A DNA stretch of 64,000 bases from positions 1 to 64,000 of the forward strand of contig JAFCMP010000170.1 in assembly GCA_017506865.1 (NCBI GenBank), written 5' to 3'. Numbering within the stretch: position 1 is the stretch's first letter; the number at the start of each line of letters is the position of its first letter. A program made the translations under genes and the position numbers. The notes under the pieces are model-generated. The model was not told the origin of the DNA. It worked only from the letters and a program-made list of their open reading frames with translations, and searched no databases. This document shows positions 23,601 to 31,945 of the stretch, one piece after another. The DNA comes from Tribonema minus (lineage: Eukaryota; Sar; Xanthophyceae; Tribonematales; Tribonemataceae).

Positions 23601-26600
23601 CAGCGCTCGACGCGACTCACCTTGCAGAAGTCGCGGTAGAACTTGCGTGAGAGGCTGCGCTCGAGGAAGACGGGCACGCAGTCGAACGGCACTAGAGCCT
23701 TGGCGAGCGTCTCCTCGTCGTCGCCGGCGAGCGCGCCGACGCCGCGCACGATGCCCACGCGCGTCACGCGCAGCGGCATGGTGCTGCTGTGCAGCGACAA
23801 GAGGTTCTCATAGTCCTGCGGTGCATTGCAAACGGAAGGCCATGTGTGAGTATGCTTTTTTGCTTGTAGAAGGTACTTCAATGTTGAATTTATGGCCGAT
23901 GCTGCGCACGATGCCGACGCGCGTCACGCGCAGCGGCATGGTGCTGCTGTGCAGTGACAAGAGGTTCTCGCAATCCTGCAGTGGTCCATTGCGAACCGAC
24001 GGCCGGTTTGGTCAGAACTTGGGTTTGCATTTGAGCAAGCTTCAAAGTTGAAGTCATGGCTGTTGCCGCACACAATGCCAAAGCGCGTCACGCGCAGCGG
24101 CATGGTGCTGCTGTGCAGAGACAAGAGGTTATCGTAATCCTGCAGTGGTGCATTGCGAACCGAAGGTTGTGTTGGTCAGAACTTGAGTTTGCATTGAGCA
24201 AGCTTCAATGTTGAAGTCATGGCCGTTGCCGTACACAATGCCGAAGCGCGTCACGCGCAGCAGCATGGCACTGCTGTGCAGCGATAGGGGTTTCTCAAAG
24301 TTCTGTGGTAGTGTGTTGCAAACGGGTGGCCGCACGTGACACACCAAGTTTGTGTCAAGTACTTCGGAAAACTTGATCAGCTAAAGAAGCAGAGCTCAGC
24401 ACACGTCGAGGGTAGACCACGGCAAGTGTCAACTCCAACTCTCGTAAGTTGCACCTGCTTGATCGCATGATCATTCACCAAGGGCGCGGTGGTGGTGCTA
24501 TGTGTTACCGTCTCAAGCTCAGCTAGTACCTGTGGGTATGAATGAATGGATTACATACTTCAGAAGTAGTGGCAGGAGTAGACACAAGTGTACATCCCGC
24601 AGAGTATACATGACCAACTCAACATGTTTATTCGGAGGTGTACATAGTACAGAGGCTCTAAATATACGTCATTCGTTATTGTAATGTGTATATTATCTTT
24701 AACTTGACGCGCGAGCACTCACCCACTCCACGCTCCACCCGCCCTGCTCCAGGCGCTTGACGATGACGGGCAGGAAGAACGAGACCACCACCACGCCGTC
24801 GTAGCTGCTGATCGATGACTCCTGCAGTGAGGGGCGGCAGCACGTCATAGGCGCATGCGGGTTCATCGATTCAATTCAACTGAATTGTTTGGGATTGAAA
24901 ATTGCCATGAACATTAGAAAATTGCCACTGCGAGTATGGGAACGAGACCACCACCACGCCGTCGTAGCTGCTGATCGGTGACTCCTGCAGTGAGAGGCAG
25001 CAGCATATCAGAAGTGCATATCAGAGGTGCATGTGAGTTCATCAATTGGTGATTCTGAATTGTTTGTCGTCAAATACTGCCATTGAGAGCAGATGAAGGA
25101 GATCAGCCGCACCGCCGTCGCTGCTGATCGACGACTCCCGGACTGAGCGGGGCAGCACGCAAAACGCAACTACATAAGTCACGCAGTTGATGCTTCAGTT
25201 GATGTTTCGGTTTGTACGGGATCAAGGTTTGCTGCCGAGAAAAGAAGAACGAGACTGCTACCATGCCGCCGCGGCTGCTCATAGATGACTTCTGAATGAG
25301 GCGGAGATCACGTGACGCCACAGGTCAGCAGACGTTGTTATGAGTACACAACAGGGGACGTGAACATCAGCAGTGCGCCAACTCGTCACATTGCCAGCTT
25401 TGACGCCCCAGCCCCCCCCACCCGCCCCCCCACCCCCGCCACACGTGGTGAACGCCCCCGCCCCCCCCCCCCCCCCCCCCCACCACAGTACCGATGACCC
25501 CGTTTTTTTATGACAGAACGAAGACTGGCCAGAGACTCACCACGGTGGGCGCGGGCATGCTGGAGCGCCTCCGCGCACACACACAAACCCTCGTGGCCAA
25601 CGGCCCCTTGGCCAAGTGGCTTCACTGCACTCAGAAAGCCTACGCCCCTCCCCCCGCCCCGCATGTTTGGTACCCAGGGTTAGGGTTAGGGTTAGGGTTT
25701 CACATGCCTTGTACACAGGAGCGTGGCCAATGGCGACTGGCCAGCACTCACCACGGTGGGCGCGGGTACGCTGGAGCGCCGCCGCGCGAGCGACGGCGCT
25801 GGCGAGCGGCGCGCCAGCGTCGACGGCAAACGGCACGGCGATACTGAATTCTTCTTGATCCTACTTATTCACAAATACAGTATCAACCTCAGAGCAAAAG
25901 CACGTTCTGCGGCAGCGCTGACTCGTCGGGGACTCACCACTGTAGGCGCCGGCATGCTGGAGCGCCGGCGCGCGAGAGACGGCGCCGCGAGCGGCGCGCC
26001 CGCGTCGACGGCAAACGGCACGGCGATGCTGGCGCGGCGGCTGCCGCCGCCCGCAGCACGCAGCGCCTCGGAGCCGCGCAGCGGAGCCAAGCCGTCCAGC
26101 TCGCGCTCTGCGTCCTGCACGGCGCATAAAAGACATACAAGTAGGTTGTCGAGTAGAAACAAGAGGAAGAAAGTGGTTTCGCTTGAGGTAACGGCAGGAG
26201 CATGTCTACTGTAGTTCAGGATAGCGCAGCGGAGCCAAGCCGTCCAGCTCGCGCTCTGCGTCCTGTACAGTACACAGGAGTCAGGCGGTCCGGTTTGTCA
26301 AGTCATCAAAACGATGGAGACACACTGTTGCATTTCGGTCTGAGAACGCAGGCATGGAACAACATACACTGTAGTACAAGCGAGCAGCGGCGCCGGACCG
26401 TCCAGCTTGCGTCCTACGCAGTGCATAGAAGACATTCAGGTGGGTTGTCAAGATAAAGGACATGAGATGATGTTTTCACTTTTGATAACTGCAGGAGTAT
26501 GCCTAATGCTGACCCTTATCCTAACCCTAACCCTAAGTTCAGCTGGCGGTCTGCACCTCTCAGGTCACATGCGAGCGCAGTAATCCTGTCAAGTGTCGAC

Positions 26601-29600
26601 GAGGCTGATTACTGCAAGCTTGTGTATACTGCGGCGCGAGGAGCGCAGCAGCATCGGGCCATGCAGCTCGCACTGCGTGTCCTTAAGGACAAGACAAGTT
26701 GGTCAACCTGTCATCTTGTCATGTCAACACATTGTCGGGTATCTCAATGCAGCGACTTCAGCAGGCCATGGTGACTAATGATGTTACAGATGCGCAGAGG
26801 CAACGTTTCTCTCCAGTTTGTTGACTCCCGAGAGTGTGAGCGGACTTTCGTACCAGCAGTGCCCAGTGCACAAACGAGGTACTTCAACTTGTACTATGTG
26901 CAGTATTTGCCACGCTTCAGAGAAAATATACAGACGATGAAAGCAGCACGAATCTGCGTCAATTCGGATTCGATGATTGCAGGCACGCGACTCAAAGACA
27001 GTGCAAAACTTCAATTGTTGAAGTGTGACGCACACCAAAATTCTTCATTGAAAAATCCAGGCAAAAAAATTCTTAATCCAAATGTTGCCATCACTATCTT
27101 CTTTTGATTTATACGGTCTTTGCGTCGAGTCTTGCTTTACTTCATTGAATTCACATCCCCATATGCGCCACACTCTCGACTCCCGCAGCTGCACAGCCCG
27201 GCCATACACGGAATCTGTGTCAGCTCACTGGATGCAGGCGCGCGGCTGAAAAGGTGATGCCATACTTCACTGTTGAAGTATGACGCACATTCCGATACGC
27301 GCCGCACTCTCGTACCTGCAGTGCCCGGTCCAACGTGGAGGGCAGCTCTGCGCCTTCTGGCTCCACGTCCAGCATGTCGCCGGTTGTGACTGCCAAGACA
27401 AGCATAAACAAAGTCACTCAGACTCACTCGGACTCTCAAGAATCAGAGCCAATGGGAGTTGAAGAAAGCTCGGGGCGCAGCGTGAGTCTGCCAGCGGTGC
27501 ACGTCGAGTCAACAGCGGCGCGCTGCGGCCTCCTAATTGAGTGATGCCGCCTATACAGCTCCGCACCCTTTGGTTTTACGTCCAGCATGTCGCCGGTTGT
27601 AACTGCCACGATAAGCACACACGAAGGCATTCAGACTCACGAGTTAGGGTCGCTGAGAGTTGAAGGAGGCGCGTGGCGCAGTGTGAGTCTGCCGGCTGTG
27701 CAAAGCAAGTCGTCAGCGGCGCGCTGCGGCAACATGATTGAGCGATCCCTGGTGAACGGCGCGGCCGGCGGCAAGTGTGATTGTGCTCAAGTACGAGGCC
27801 GTGATTAGTGTTTAGGGTTAGGATGAGGGTTCAACTAGGGTTAGCTTGGATTTGAAAAGTGCACATGAGGTCATGATGAGGGTTTAGGGTCAGGATAAGG
27901 GTTCAACTAGGGTTAGGTTGAGATAGCAAGTCCCACAAGCACGCCAGCGCATGCTGCGGCTGTAAGGCCTGAGACGTTGCCAGTGGCCCCTGCAGTTGGC
28001 AAGCAGTGGTCATGATCAGGTGGTGCTCGTCAGGTTGCGATTACTGCAACAATCCAGGCTGCACGCACTACGCGAGCGTAACTCACTACTGCAGGGTATT
28101 AGGTATTGTTGCTCACTCAAGGAAGCCGCCGTTGCGGCCATGACGACATTGGGGTTACTTCAAGTACCCGGGGCTGCACGCACTACCTGAGGAGTGAAAC
28201 ACGCATTATGATCATGGGCGTGTAACTGCATCATTACATCGATTATTATAACGTATATATACCTACAGTGCATGTGATACGCAGGCGGCAACCCTGATTA
28301 TTGCTCACTCAGGGGGACCGCCGTTGCGGTGGTGACGATGTCCAGCAAACGATCTTCAACAACCGCCTCCCAGTGCTTGAACTCGCCGCCGCTCAACACG
28401 CCGTACTTGTGTGCTACAACGATGATTATGCCGCATATATACCTATGACATACGTCACACGCAGGCGGCAACCGTAATAAATGCTCACTCAAGGGCACTG
28501 CCGTGGCGGTGGTGACCACGTCCAGCACGCGATCTTCAATAACTTCCTCCCAGCGCTTGAACTCCCCGCCGCTGAACACGCCGTACTTGTACAGGACGAT
28601 CTGGTGCAGCGGCAGCGCCAGCGGCGGCGAGCGCCAGATGGGGTAGGTATCCGGCGTCGTGGTGAGGAGCACTGCTGACTTGTAGTCCATGTTGCCAAGG
28701 CTGCGCACGCGGCGGTGGATGACAGGCGGACAGCGTTTGATGCTCGTGAGTACAAGATCGACCATGAGTTACTTCTATGTTGTCAGTGCCTTGTATGATC
28801 TGATCTGATGCTGCAAGGATGTAATTACAAGCAGCCAGCATGCTGGTGAGGAGCACTGCTGACTTGTAGTCCATGTTGCCAAGGCTGTGCGGGGCGGTAA
28901 ACGATAGGCAAACAGCGTCTGATGCCGGCATCATAGACATCAAGACTCTCTGCAGTTGTCTCAGTTGACAGCAGCCGTGCAGAGTATGCCAAACAGCGAC
29001 GCAAGGTACACCGACTGCAGTCCACCATTCACACAAAACGGTTAAATGCGCGTTGAACGCATCGTGAGCTGACAGGGTGACACGCGTTCATCATGGGACC
29101 AAATTCAGCGGGCAGGCGCGTGCTGCAAACTGCGCCATCTCCCGCTGCAACCCCCGCATGGGTAGGTATGCTTTATTTGAAGTTCACATTTGACCTACGC
29201 AGCACTTGCGGCGACATGCACCTCAGCACCGTCGTCGTGATCGCTGAGATGGTATCATCGACATGCATCCGATGTGCCTGCCAGGGAGCATGTGAGAACT
29301 CTGCCGGCTATCGCAGATGTGACGTACTGGCGGGTGTTCAATGTGCCTTGGGAGGGCCTGTGACCGTAGCGCAGCTCTGTGACCGCAGGAAAAATTCCTC
29401 AAGAAGAGTAAGTGCAAAGTAGAAGTTCTCTGCAGACCTGATGCGCTTCTGATGGGCGACGACGTATCAAGGGCAGGTGCCTCTTGTGGCGCAGCTCTGC
29501 GACCACAGGGAAGTTTCCTCCCAGATGTTAAAATTCTCAAGAAGAACAAGTAAAGAGTTGTGGCCCTCTCAAAGAACTGAGTGATTTTCAGTGAGCGACG

Positions 29601-29698
29601 TACCTGGGGCAGGTGCCCGCAACGAACGGCACCTCGCCATGGCCCAGCTCCGCTGTCACCTCAAACTCCACCTCGTAAAAGGGCATGGACGACGGCAT
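355..29698 (-). CDS. TPS: CBM20 - trehalose-6-phosphate synthase/phosphatase fusion (27 exons, 1028 aa)
   Basis: The protein is a class II-like trehalose-6-phosphate synthase (GT20: UDP-glucose plus glucose-6-phosphate) followed by a HAD trehalose-6-phosphate phosphatase, with an N-terminal starch-binding CBM20; it is presumably cytosolic. I joined 27 exons by splice signals and reading phase, 5' to 3': 29698-29604, 28700-28489, 27389-27316, 26114-25938, 24821-24723, 23815-23621, 22773-22612, 21509-21400, 20829-20697, 19985-19888, 18859-18760, 17830-17735, 16972-16922, 16306-16229, 15624-15494, 14388-14265, 12875-12789, 10682-10576, 9448-9370, 8073-7945, 7225-7118, 5943-5842, 5236-5099, 4255-4142, 3218-3096, 1552-1454, 420-355. 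All phases agree and the exons sum to 3087 nt including TAA. Every intron is GT-AG except the last, which starts GC (GAG|GCAAGC). The start is the first ATG of the CBM20 exon. The length is somewhat above plant class II TPS because of the CBM20. Introns are unusually large and full of partial exon copies. Family assignment is firm; activity of either catalytic domain is doubtful (see findings). The choice of terminal exon among three near-identical copies is not certain. Confidence 0.92.
1080..1460 (-). repeat. Donor-side echoes of TPS exon 1454-1552
   Basis: Tandem units of about 80-130 bp repeat the exon end (TCTTCxATGTCGTTxACGTA on the plus strand) and the following intron, including the GC-type junction, near 1120, 1210 and 1370. 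Confidence 0.6.
2020..3130 (-). repeat. Array of donor-side echoes of TPS exon 3096-3218
   Basis: The plus-strand phrase TGCTCGATGCTGGTGAACxT, the 3' end of the exon with its donor, recurs in variant form near 2020, 2100, 2385, 2515, 2575, 2655, 2795 and 2975 before the real exon at 3096. Units are roughly 70-280 bp apart. Confidence 0.75.
4378..4440 (-). repeat. Acceptor-side echo of TPS exon 4142-4255
   Basis: This copy still encodes ELEDHLVSVVAPFALKVLRG after TTTTCTGCAG, while the exon used encodes ELEDHLISVLTPFALEVLRG. The copy lacks the second half and a donor. Confidence 0.8.
5904..6435 (-). repeat. Acceptor-side echoes of TPS exon 5842-5943
   Basis: The exon's first half (plus strand CCCCGAGGCxCCGTCCAxxA, then GCATGCAxCGGT) recurs near 6030, 6155, 6290 and 6390, each followed by a variant of the acceptor region and an ATTCATGA-rich spacer. 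Period is about 125 bp. Confidence 0.75.
7270..7460 (-). repeat. Acceptor-side echoes of TPS exon 7118-7225
   Basis: GCTGATCACAAACACCTGTC at about 7310 copies the exon start and its acceptor (GCTGATTACAAACACCTGTC at 7211). A weaker copy lies near 7427. Confidence 0.65.
7535..7770 (-). repeat. Donor-side echoes of TPS exon 7945-8073
   Basis: About 70 bp at 7698-7765 copy the exon end (GTGTTGCGCGGGTCTTGGCA, then GAGCCGCGTCAGCAGCGCC). A shorter match is near 7545. Confidence 0.7.
8606..8674 (+). repeat. (CAG)23 microsatellite in a TPS intron
   Basis: Twenty-three uninterrupted CAG units; on the gene's sense strand this is a CTG run. It is intronic between exons 7945-8073 and 9370-9448, so the long Cys or Leu runs in open frames here are not protein. 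Confidence 0.95.
9313..9345 (+). repeat. Interstitial TTAGGG tract
   Basis: Short TTAGGG-type repeats next to exon 9370-9448; similar tracts lie near 225, 10010, 13370, 13450 (as CCCTAA), 17210, 25680, 26520, 27810, 38500-38980 and 48670. They are short and intronic or intergenic, so this is not a chromosome end. Confidence 0.8.
10075..10460 (-). repeat. Donor-side echoes of TPS exon 10576-10682
   Basis: Copies near 10395-10450 and 10080-10130, with a fragment near 10270, repeat the GLNFRVIGMDAGF coding segment; they still read GLNFRVIGMDAGFRWFL and GLNFKVIGSSGFDKL. The exon at 10576 alone has the acceptor half and keeps phase. Confidence 0.75.
11019..11150 (+). repeat. Dispersed repeat, copy 1 of 3
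   Basis: About 120 bp shared with 20275-20395 and, in part, 20035-20105: TTTTGCGAAGAGTCTGGGA, then GCAGCAGCATGTGCA, then TAGCTGGTAGGCT at the end of copies 1 and 3. Unlike the echoes it is not derived from a neighbouring exon, and a copy abuts the palindromic insertion, so it may be part of a mobile element. Confidence 0.6.
11173..11553 (+). CDS. ORF of an unrecognised element, copy 1 (127 aa)
   Basis: A single-exon frame inside a TPS intron on the opposite strand. Residues 1-45 are a Gln/Ala coiled coil; residues 55-120 are a compact, protein-like stretch with FRFAVTKESERAMVIGDIM and VEAMWVKGVLTPDMF. A diverged copy lies in inverted orientation at 11709-12119 and keeps the frame and most of the sequence while many third positions differ, which argues that it was once under selection as protein. 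I do not recognise the family. It is probably a mobile-element or captured gene rather than part of the host gene. Confidence 0.5.
   Translation: MPRQLPNAQRLAAPEQQIAEQQQAIQTLQAANETLQANNAKAATREKVATVEWQLAGYVRSALIRGGGPHRFRFAVTKESERAMVIGDIMQAARIDFGLTSTLVEAMWVKGVLTPDMFLTSSMAEK
11709..12119 (-). CDS. ORF of an unrecognised element, copy 2 (136 aa, inverted)
   Basis: Homologous to the ORF at 11173-11553, reading towards it. Shared stretches include NNAKAATREKVAT, FRFAVTK, VEAMWVKGV and TPDMF. The coiled-coil head is shorter and the tail is longer, continuing GVATFARPHTGARLVVAQA; the equivalent DNA exists after the stop of copy 1, so copy 1 seems truncated by its TAG. Frame conservation between copies suggests a real protein; function unknown. 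Confidence 0.5.
   Translation of the reverse strand: MPQAANKTQQANNAKAATREKVATTAWQSAGYVRSVVIRGGRPHVFRFAVTKQSECASITGDIMRAAGVDLSLTSQVVEAMWVKGVITPDMFITRGVAAEKRRDDAGVATFARPHTGARLVVAQAVSTSCRTFANP
14090..14720 (-). repeat. Echoes on both sides of TPS exon 14265-14388
   Basis: Acceptor-side copies at about 14440-14520, 14525-14605 and 14660-14720 repeat TGAACTCGCTGAGCATCACC, the CCCGGGCACTGCGGT junction and a GGGGTAGGGGTAGG tract. A donor-side copy is at 14095-14130. The acceptor-side unit is about 80 bp. Confidence 0.85.
14955..15850 (-). repeat. Echoes on both sides of TPS exon 15494-15624
   Basis: Donor-side copies of the DGLNRLPLEF segment lie near 14955-15030, 15140-15225 and 15310-15395 (period about 170-185 bp), and an acceptor-side copy at 15775-15845. 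Each donor copy keeps the CAC|CTGTGCAC-type junction. Confidence 0.85.
16986..17009 (+). repeat. (CAG)8 directly upstream of a TPS acceptor
   Basis: On the sense strand this is a CTG run ending 13 bases before the acceptor of exon 16922-16972 and probably serves as its polypyrimidine tract. Confidence 0.85.
17490..18245 (-). repeat. Echoes on both sides of TPS exon 17735-17830
   Basis: Donor-side copies at about 17490-17565 and 17615-17650; acceptor-side copies at about 17932, 18030, 18122 and 18230, each pairing GAGACGCTCxxCCTGTGC with an AAGGGGGCACAGAC tail and a TACTTCAA motif. Period is about 95-110 bp. Confidence 0.85.
18838..19615 (-). repeat. Acceptor-side echoes of TPS exon 18760-18859
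   Basis: Copies at 19079-19136 and 19558-19615 repeat GCAAGGCGATTTCTATCACC plus the CAGCAGCAGGGGCAG intron segment. A larger unit including GGAGCAAGCCCGCCCATG recurs at 18950 and 19355. Confidence 0.75.
19978..20441 (-). repeat. Acceptor-side echoes of TPS exon 19888-19985 mixed with the dispersed repeat
   Basis: GCTCGTCCCGCCTGCGCGCA occurs at the real acceptor (about 19976) and again at 20105 and 20403. Between them lie copies 2 (20035-20105) and 3 (20275-20395) of the dispersed repeat also seen at 11019. Confidence 0.75.
21659..21792 (+). repeat. Two-copy tandem repeat of about 66 bp
   Basis: GACTGCACGACAACATCG ... CTTCAAGTCTGCGTGCTGGC occurs twice in tandem in the intron between exons 21400-21509 and 22612-22773. 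It carries the CTTCAAG motif. Confidence 0.85.
22452..23330 (-). repeat. Echoes on both sides of TPS exon 22612-22773
   Basis: Donor-side copies at 22452-22530 and 22566-22595 (ACTCACCCAGATCAAGTCGC). Acceptor-side copies near 23130-23160 and 23290-23325 (GTGGAACAxxGGCCACxGGA). Confidence 0.85.
23454..24310 (-). repeat. Echoes on both sides of TPS exon 23621-23815
   Basis: A donor-side copy of about 120 bp at 23454-23575 still encodes LVKALVPFDCMPVFLERG. Acceptor-side copies at about 23900, 24070 and 24240 repeat GCGTCACGCGCAGCGGCATG and the GTTCTCxxA(x)TCCTG junction with a period near 165 bp. Confidence 0.88.
24787..25310 (-). repeat. Acceptor-side echoes of TPS exon 24723-24821
   Basis: CCGTCGTAGCTGCTGATCG plus GACTCCTGCAGTGAG recur at about 24958, 25112 and 25270, period about 155 bp. 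Each copy contains the exon start and its acceptor. Confidence 0.85.
25536..26690 (-). repeat. Echoes on both sides of TPS exon 25938-26114
   Basis: Donor-side copies at 25536-25580 and 25743-25850 (GGCGCGCCAGCGTCGACGGC region). Acceptor-side copies at 26222-26268, 26386-26421 and 26631-26690 (CCGTCCAGCTCGCGCTCTGC and weaker). Confidence 0.85.
27558..27612 (-). repeat. Acceptor-side echo of TPS exon 27316-27389
   Basis: ACGTCCAGCATGTCGCCGGT and flanks copy the exon start; the copy reads GDMLDVKPKGAELYR where the exon reads GDMLDVEPEGAELPS. Confidence 0.8.
28100..28900 (-). repeat. Echoes around the CBM20 exon 28489-28700
   Basis: Donor-side copies at about 28316-28404 (still encoding GGEFKHWEAVVEDRLLDIV) and 28110-28150. 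An acceptor-side copy at 28848-28892 encodes LGNMDYKSAVLLT. Confidence 0.85.
28489..29698 (-). other. CBM20 starch-binding domain (exons 1-2 of the TPS gene)
   Basis: Exon 1 (29698-29604) encodes a first beta strand region ending VPFVAGTCP and exon 2 (28700-28489) continues SLGNMDYKSAVLL, then DTYPIW, IVLYKYGV, GGEFKRWE and DRVLDV. This is the usual CBM20 order: G-x-x-P-x-LGNW-D-KAV-L, a T-x-P-x-W strand, an I-Y-KYV strand, then WE...NR. In the first binding-site motif LGNW is LGNM, so a tryptophan common in CBM20 is replaced by methionine; the W of the YPIW strand and that of KRWE are present. From family knowledge CBM20 binds alpha-glucans such as starch, which suggests the enzyme docks on starch or a related storage glucan. 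I recall CBM20-TPS fusions in some algae and oomycetes but could not check this here. Confidence 0.85.
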
Positions 29699-31369
29699 TG
29701 CTATATCCGCTGCTATTTCACGCTGTGTCAGCGGTCCGCCGCGCTAGCTGCTCCGCTCAGTAGCCGCGGGCTGGATCCGCAAATTCCGTAGCGTGTGCTG
29801 CGAAGCCTGCAGGTGCGCCGCCTGTGCCGCAGTAACGTGCGACAGCGGCGGTGACTCTCAATCATGGGCAACATTACATACACACAATCGACCAGACAAG
29901 CGTGGCACAGGCAGATGGTGTGCGCACGGGGGCGAAGCGGGTGGATGCATGTGTGCGCGCGTGTGACTAGGCAGAGTCCGCTAAGTGCGCGTCGCGACCG
30001 TGATGTTCATGGCAAGACTGCACACGCGGCAGATTCACCAGATGATGATGTTGAACTGTTGCTGTTGATGAAATATGAGTTATCTGGCTTCAGTCTTGAT
30101 GTGTTGTGCAGCCACCGCCAACACTGCGTGGTGATTTGCCACGCAGTGATTATGGTGAGCCACGGATGGCTAGAGGTCACAGCAGATCTAAGGTGTGCAG
30201 CCGATGCTCTCAAGCAAGCACAAGCCATGGTGACTGATTGTGACAGCGTGTGAACGTGCAGCGTAATGAGAAGGATAAGGATCTGTATGGGCTCTCTCAA
30301 TGCATGGGAACCAGCACAGTTTGCGCGTCAAAGTGTGGCCATAATGGCAGAATTTGTGATGTTGTCTCACATGACTGTAATCCAGTATCTGATATTGTCC
30401 ACAAGTAATGGGACGAAGTATGAGTGGTGTGATTCTCGACACATGCTTTCAAGATCACGACTGAGCTTGCCCTTGGGTCGGTAGCTGCCAGTACCCAATT
30501 CAAGCTCAAACTGCAACGCTTGCAGCCAAAACAAATATTTCAAGATAATAGGAATTCATGAATACGATTCGCAGCGACGTGGTTCAAATTCGTCCATGCA
30601 TGACTTGCTGACTTCGCTTACTAAAACGCGAAGCTGATGCAATGCCGAGAAGCATTAAGTTGCTTACTGCACCACATTGCGCCTGCTCTTGTTGGCACAG
30701 TTACTACTTGAACATACTGCTAGCCTCAGCAAATTACGTTTACGAAAGTTTAAGCACAGTCAAACTGTTGCCTGCAACAGCCGAAACGCCGAGAATTAGA
30801 GCATCAGAGGCTTCATAGTTGCCGTAACTGCCACGGCGCATGTTGCAGCAAAGTAGTAACCATCATGATGAGCCTACTGAAGCAGTTGGCCGCTGTGAAA
30901 AGCTCTGTGGACTCTGTTGCTTTCCTGCAGTCAGGCACTTGGGTGTGGCGGCACCCGCGTGCATGCAAGGACACGTGCTGCAGAATTGGTCAGCCGGAAG
31001 TTTAGATCGTCTAACAGCTTCGAAAAGCTGTTGCAGTGGGTTAGCAGTAGCCTCCGCTCGAGCAACGCCTGCATGTGTCGCGAGCCCAAAAACGGCACGC
31101 ATGAATTGAAGTAGCCACTGACGACACACCTCCCGAAAAAGCTTGCACTTCAGCACAAGGGAGCAACAATCCGGACTTACCTTGGAGTTTTGCTCTTCCG
31201 CCCTCCTGCAGCACTCTCCAGCCAGCCTAAGCTCCAGGTTGCTCCCAGGTCGATATAAACGTCTCGTCGGCTGAAGGGCACTATTAGTGCATTCCACTGT
31301 TCGCAGTAGTTGTAATGCAAGCAGGTTATGAGGGAGAGTGCGCACACAGCAGGGTGCAGCGGCTGCGTC
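29699..31369. other. Divergent intergenic region between the TPS and polymerase genes
   Basis: About 1.7 kb separate the two outward-facing start codons, so this stretch should hold both promoters. I see no conserved coding exon in it; open frames here show no family resemblance. A TATAAA box faces the polymerase gene at 31254. For the trehalose gene I see no clear TATA box. Exon echoes are absent here, in contrast with the flanking introns. Confidence 0.5.
31254..31259 (+). promoter_or_regulatory. TATA box candidate for the polymerase lambda gene
   Basis: TATAAA lies 69-74 bp before the ATG at 31328 and about 110 bp before the in-frame ATG at 31370. With initiation about 30 bp downstream the leader would be short. 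It is the only good TATAAA on this strand in the divergent region. Confidence 0.45.
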
Positions 31370-31945
31370 ATGATTGCGCCACGTGCGGCTGCATTAGGAC
31401 AGCCGCCATTCGCCGACAGGGCCATCCTGGCCAAACAGCTGAGATTCAGGGCCGTGGCACGCAAGTATGCAGAGCTTCTGGAGGCAGCGCTTCAGGACAT
31501 CGAGGCCGCTGAGAGGGAGGAGCAAGAGGCAGATCGGGACAGGCGCAGAAGACTGAAGTGCCCGCAGCATGCCGCTCATGAAATCACCAGCCAGGAAGTG
31601 CAGCAACAGCAGCAGCAAAGCGGAGTGGCTGATCACCAGCAGCAGACCTCCCAGCCGCCTCCTCCGGATCCTGCGCTAGCGGGCGCAGCAGCAGCAGCAG
31701 CACCATTGCAGCCATCCGCCGACATCGGCGCCTCCGTCATTGATGGCGGCGCTGGTGCTGGCGAAGCCGTGGAGGGACAGGCTGCAGCAGCGAAGTCGGC
31801 AACACGGTCGCAGAGGCCCGCAGCGCCTCCGCCGACAGCGGTGTCTCTGCTTGCAAGCATGGCCGAAGCAGCGGGGGGAGGGAGGCAAGCCGGTTCTGGG
31901 AAGCGAGGGGACGTCCATCGGGCAGCTGTGGCGGGAACCCCTCAG
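31370..31945 (+). other. Tentative N-terminal exon of the polymerase gene, or a separate small gene
   Basis: An open frame of 192 codons from ATG 31370 (an upstream in-frame ATG is at 31328) reads through to CAG|GTTATG, a usable phase-0 donor that matches the phase-0 acceptor at 33361. The first third looks like an ordinary amphipathic or coiled-coil helix (ILAKQLRFRAVARKYAEL, then an Asp/Glu/Arg-rich stretch); the rest is Gln-, Pro- and Ala-rich low complexity. The TATA box upstream and the orientation favour it being the start of the polymerase gene. Pol lambda N-termini are variable, so the sequence cannot confirm it. If it is a separate gene the frame continues to a stop at 32111-32113. 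Confidence 0.45.

Larger units (their letters stand above)
10576..26114 (-). other. Linker and GT20 trehalose-6-phosphate synthase domain (exons 4-18)
   Basis: The Ala/Arg-rich exon 26114-25938 is a linker. The GT20 fold starts in exon 24821-24723 (SSYDGVVVVSFFLPV) and runs to exon 10682-10576 (GLGLNFRVIGMDAGFR). Recognisable landmarks are LWPVFHHV, WVHGFHLLLLPSFL, GLFLHTPFPSSEIFR, TLPFREDLLRGMLNADQIGF, YNGRTVTIESIHAGI, ERLKGLPLKLMAFERML, VRDGLNRLPLEF and LSEFTSCMRVLRGAVRINPW. The donor-sugar lysine (LKG) and DGxN are kept. The HDYHL motif is HGFHL, and the arginine of the bacterial/class I DRLDYxKG stretch is lysine. This pattern resembles plant class II enzymes, several of which lack measurable synthase activity, so a regulatory role is possible. 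These statements rest on alignment by eye. Confidence 0.85.

Noticed and set aside
28316-28404. A second CBM20 domain
   Set aside because: Only the 3' half of the CBM20 exon is present with no acceptor; it is a donor-side echo.
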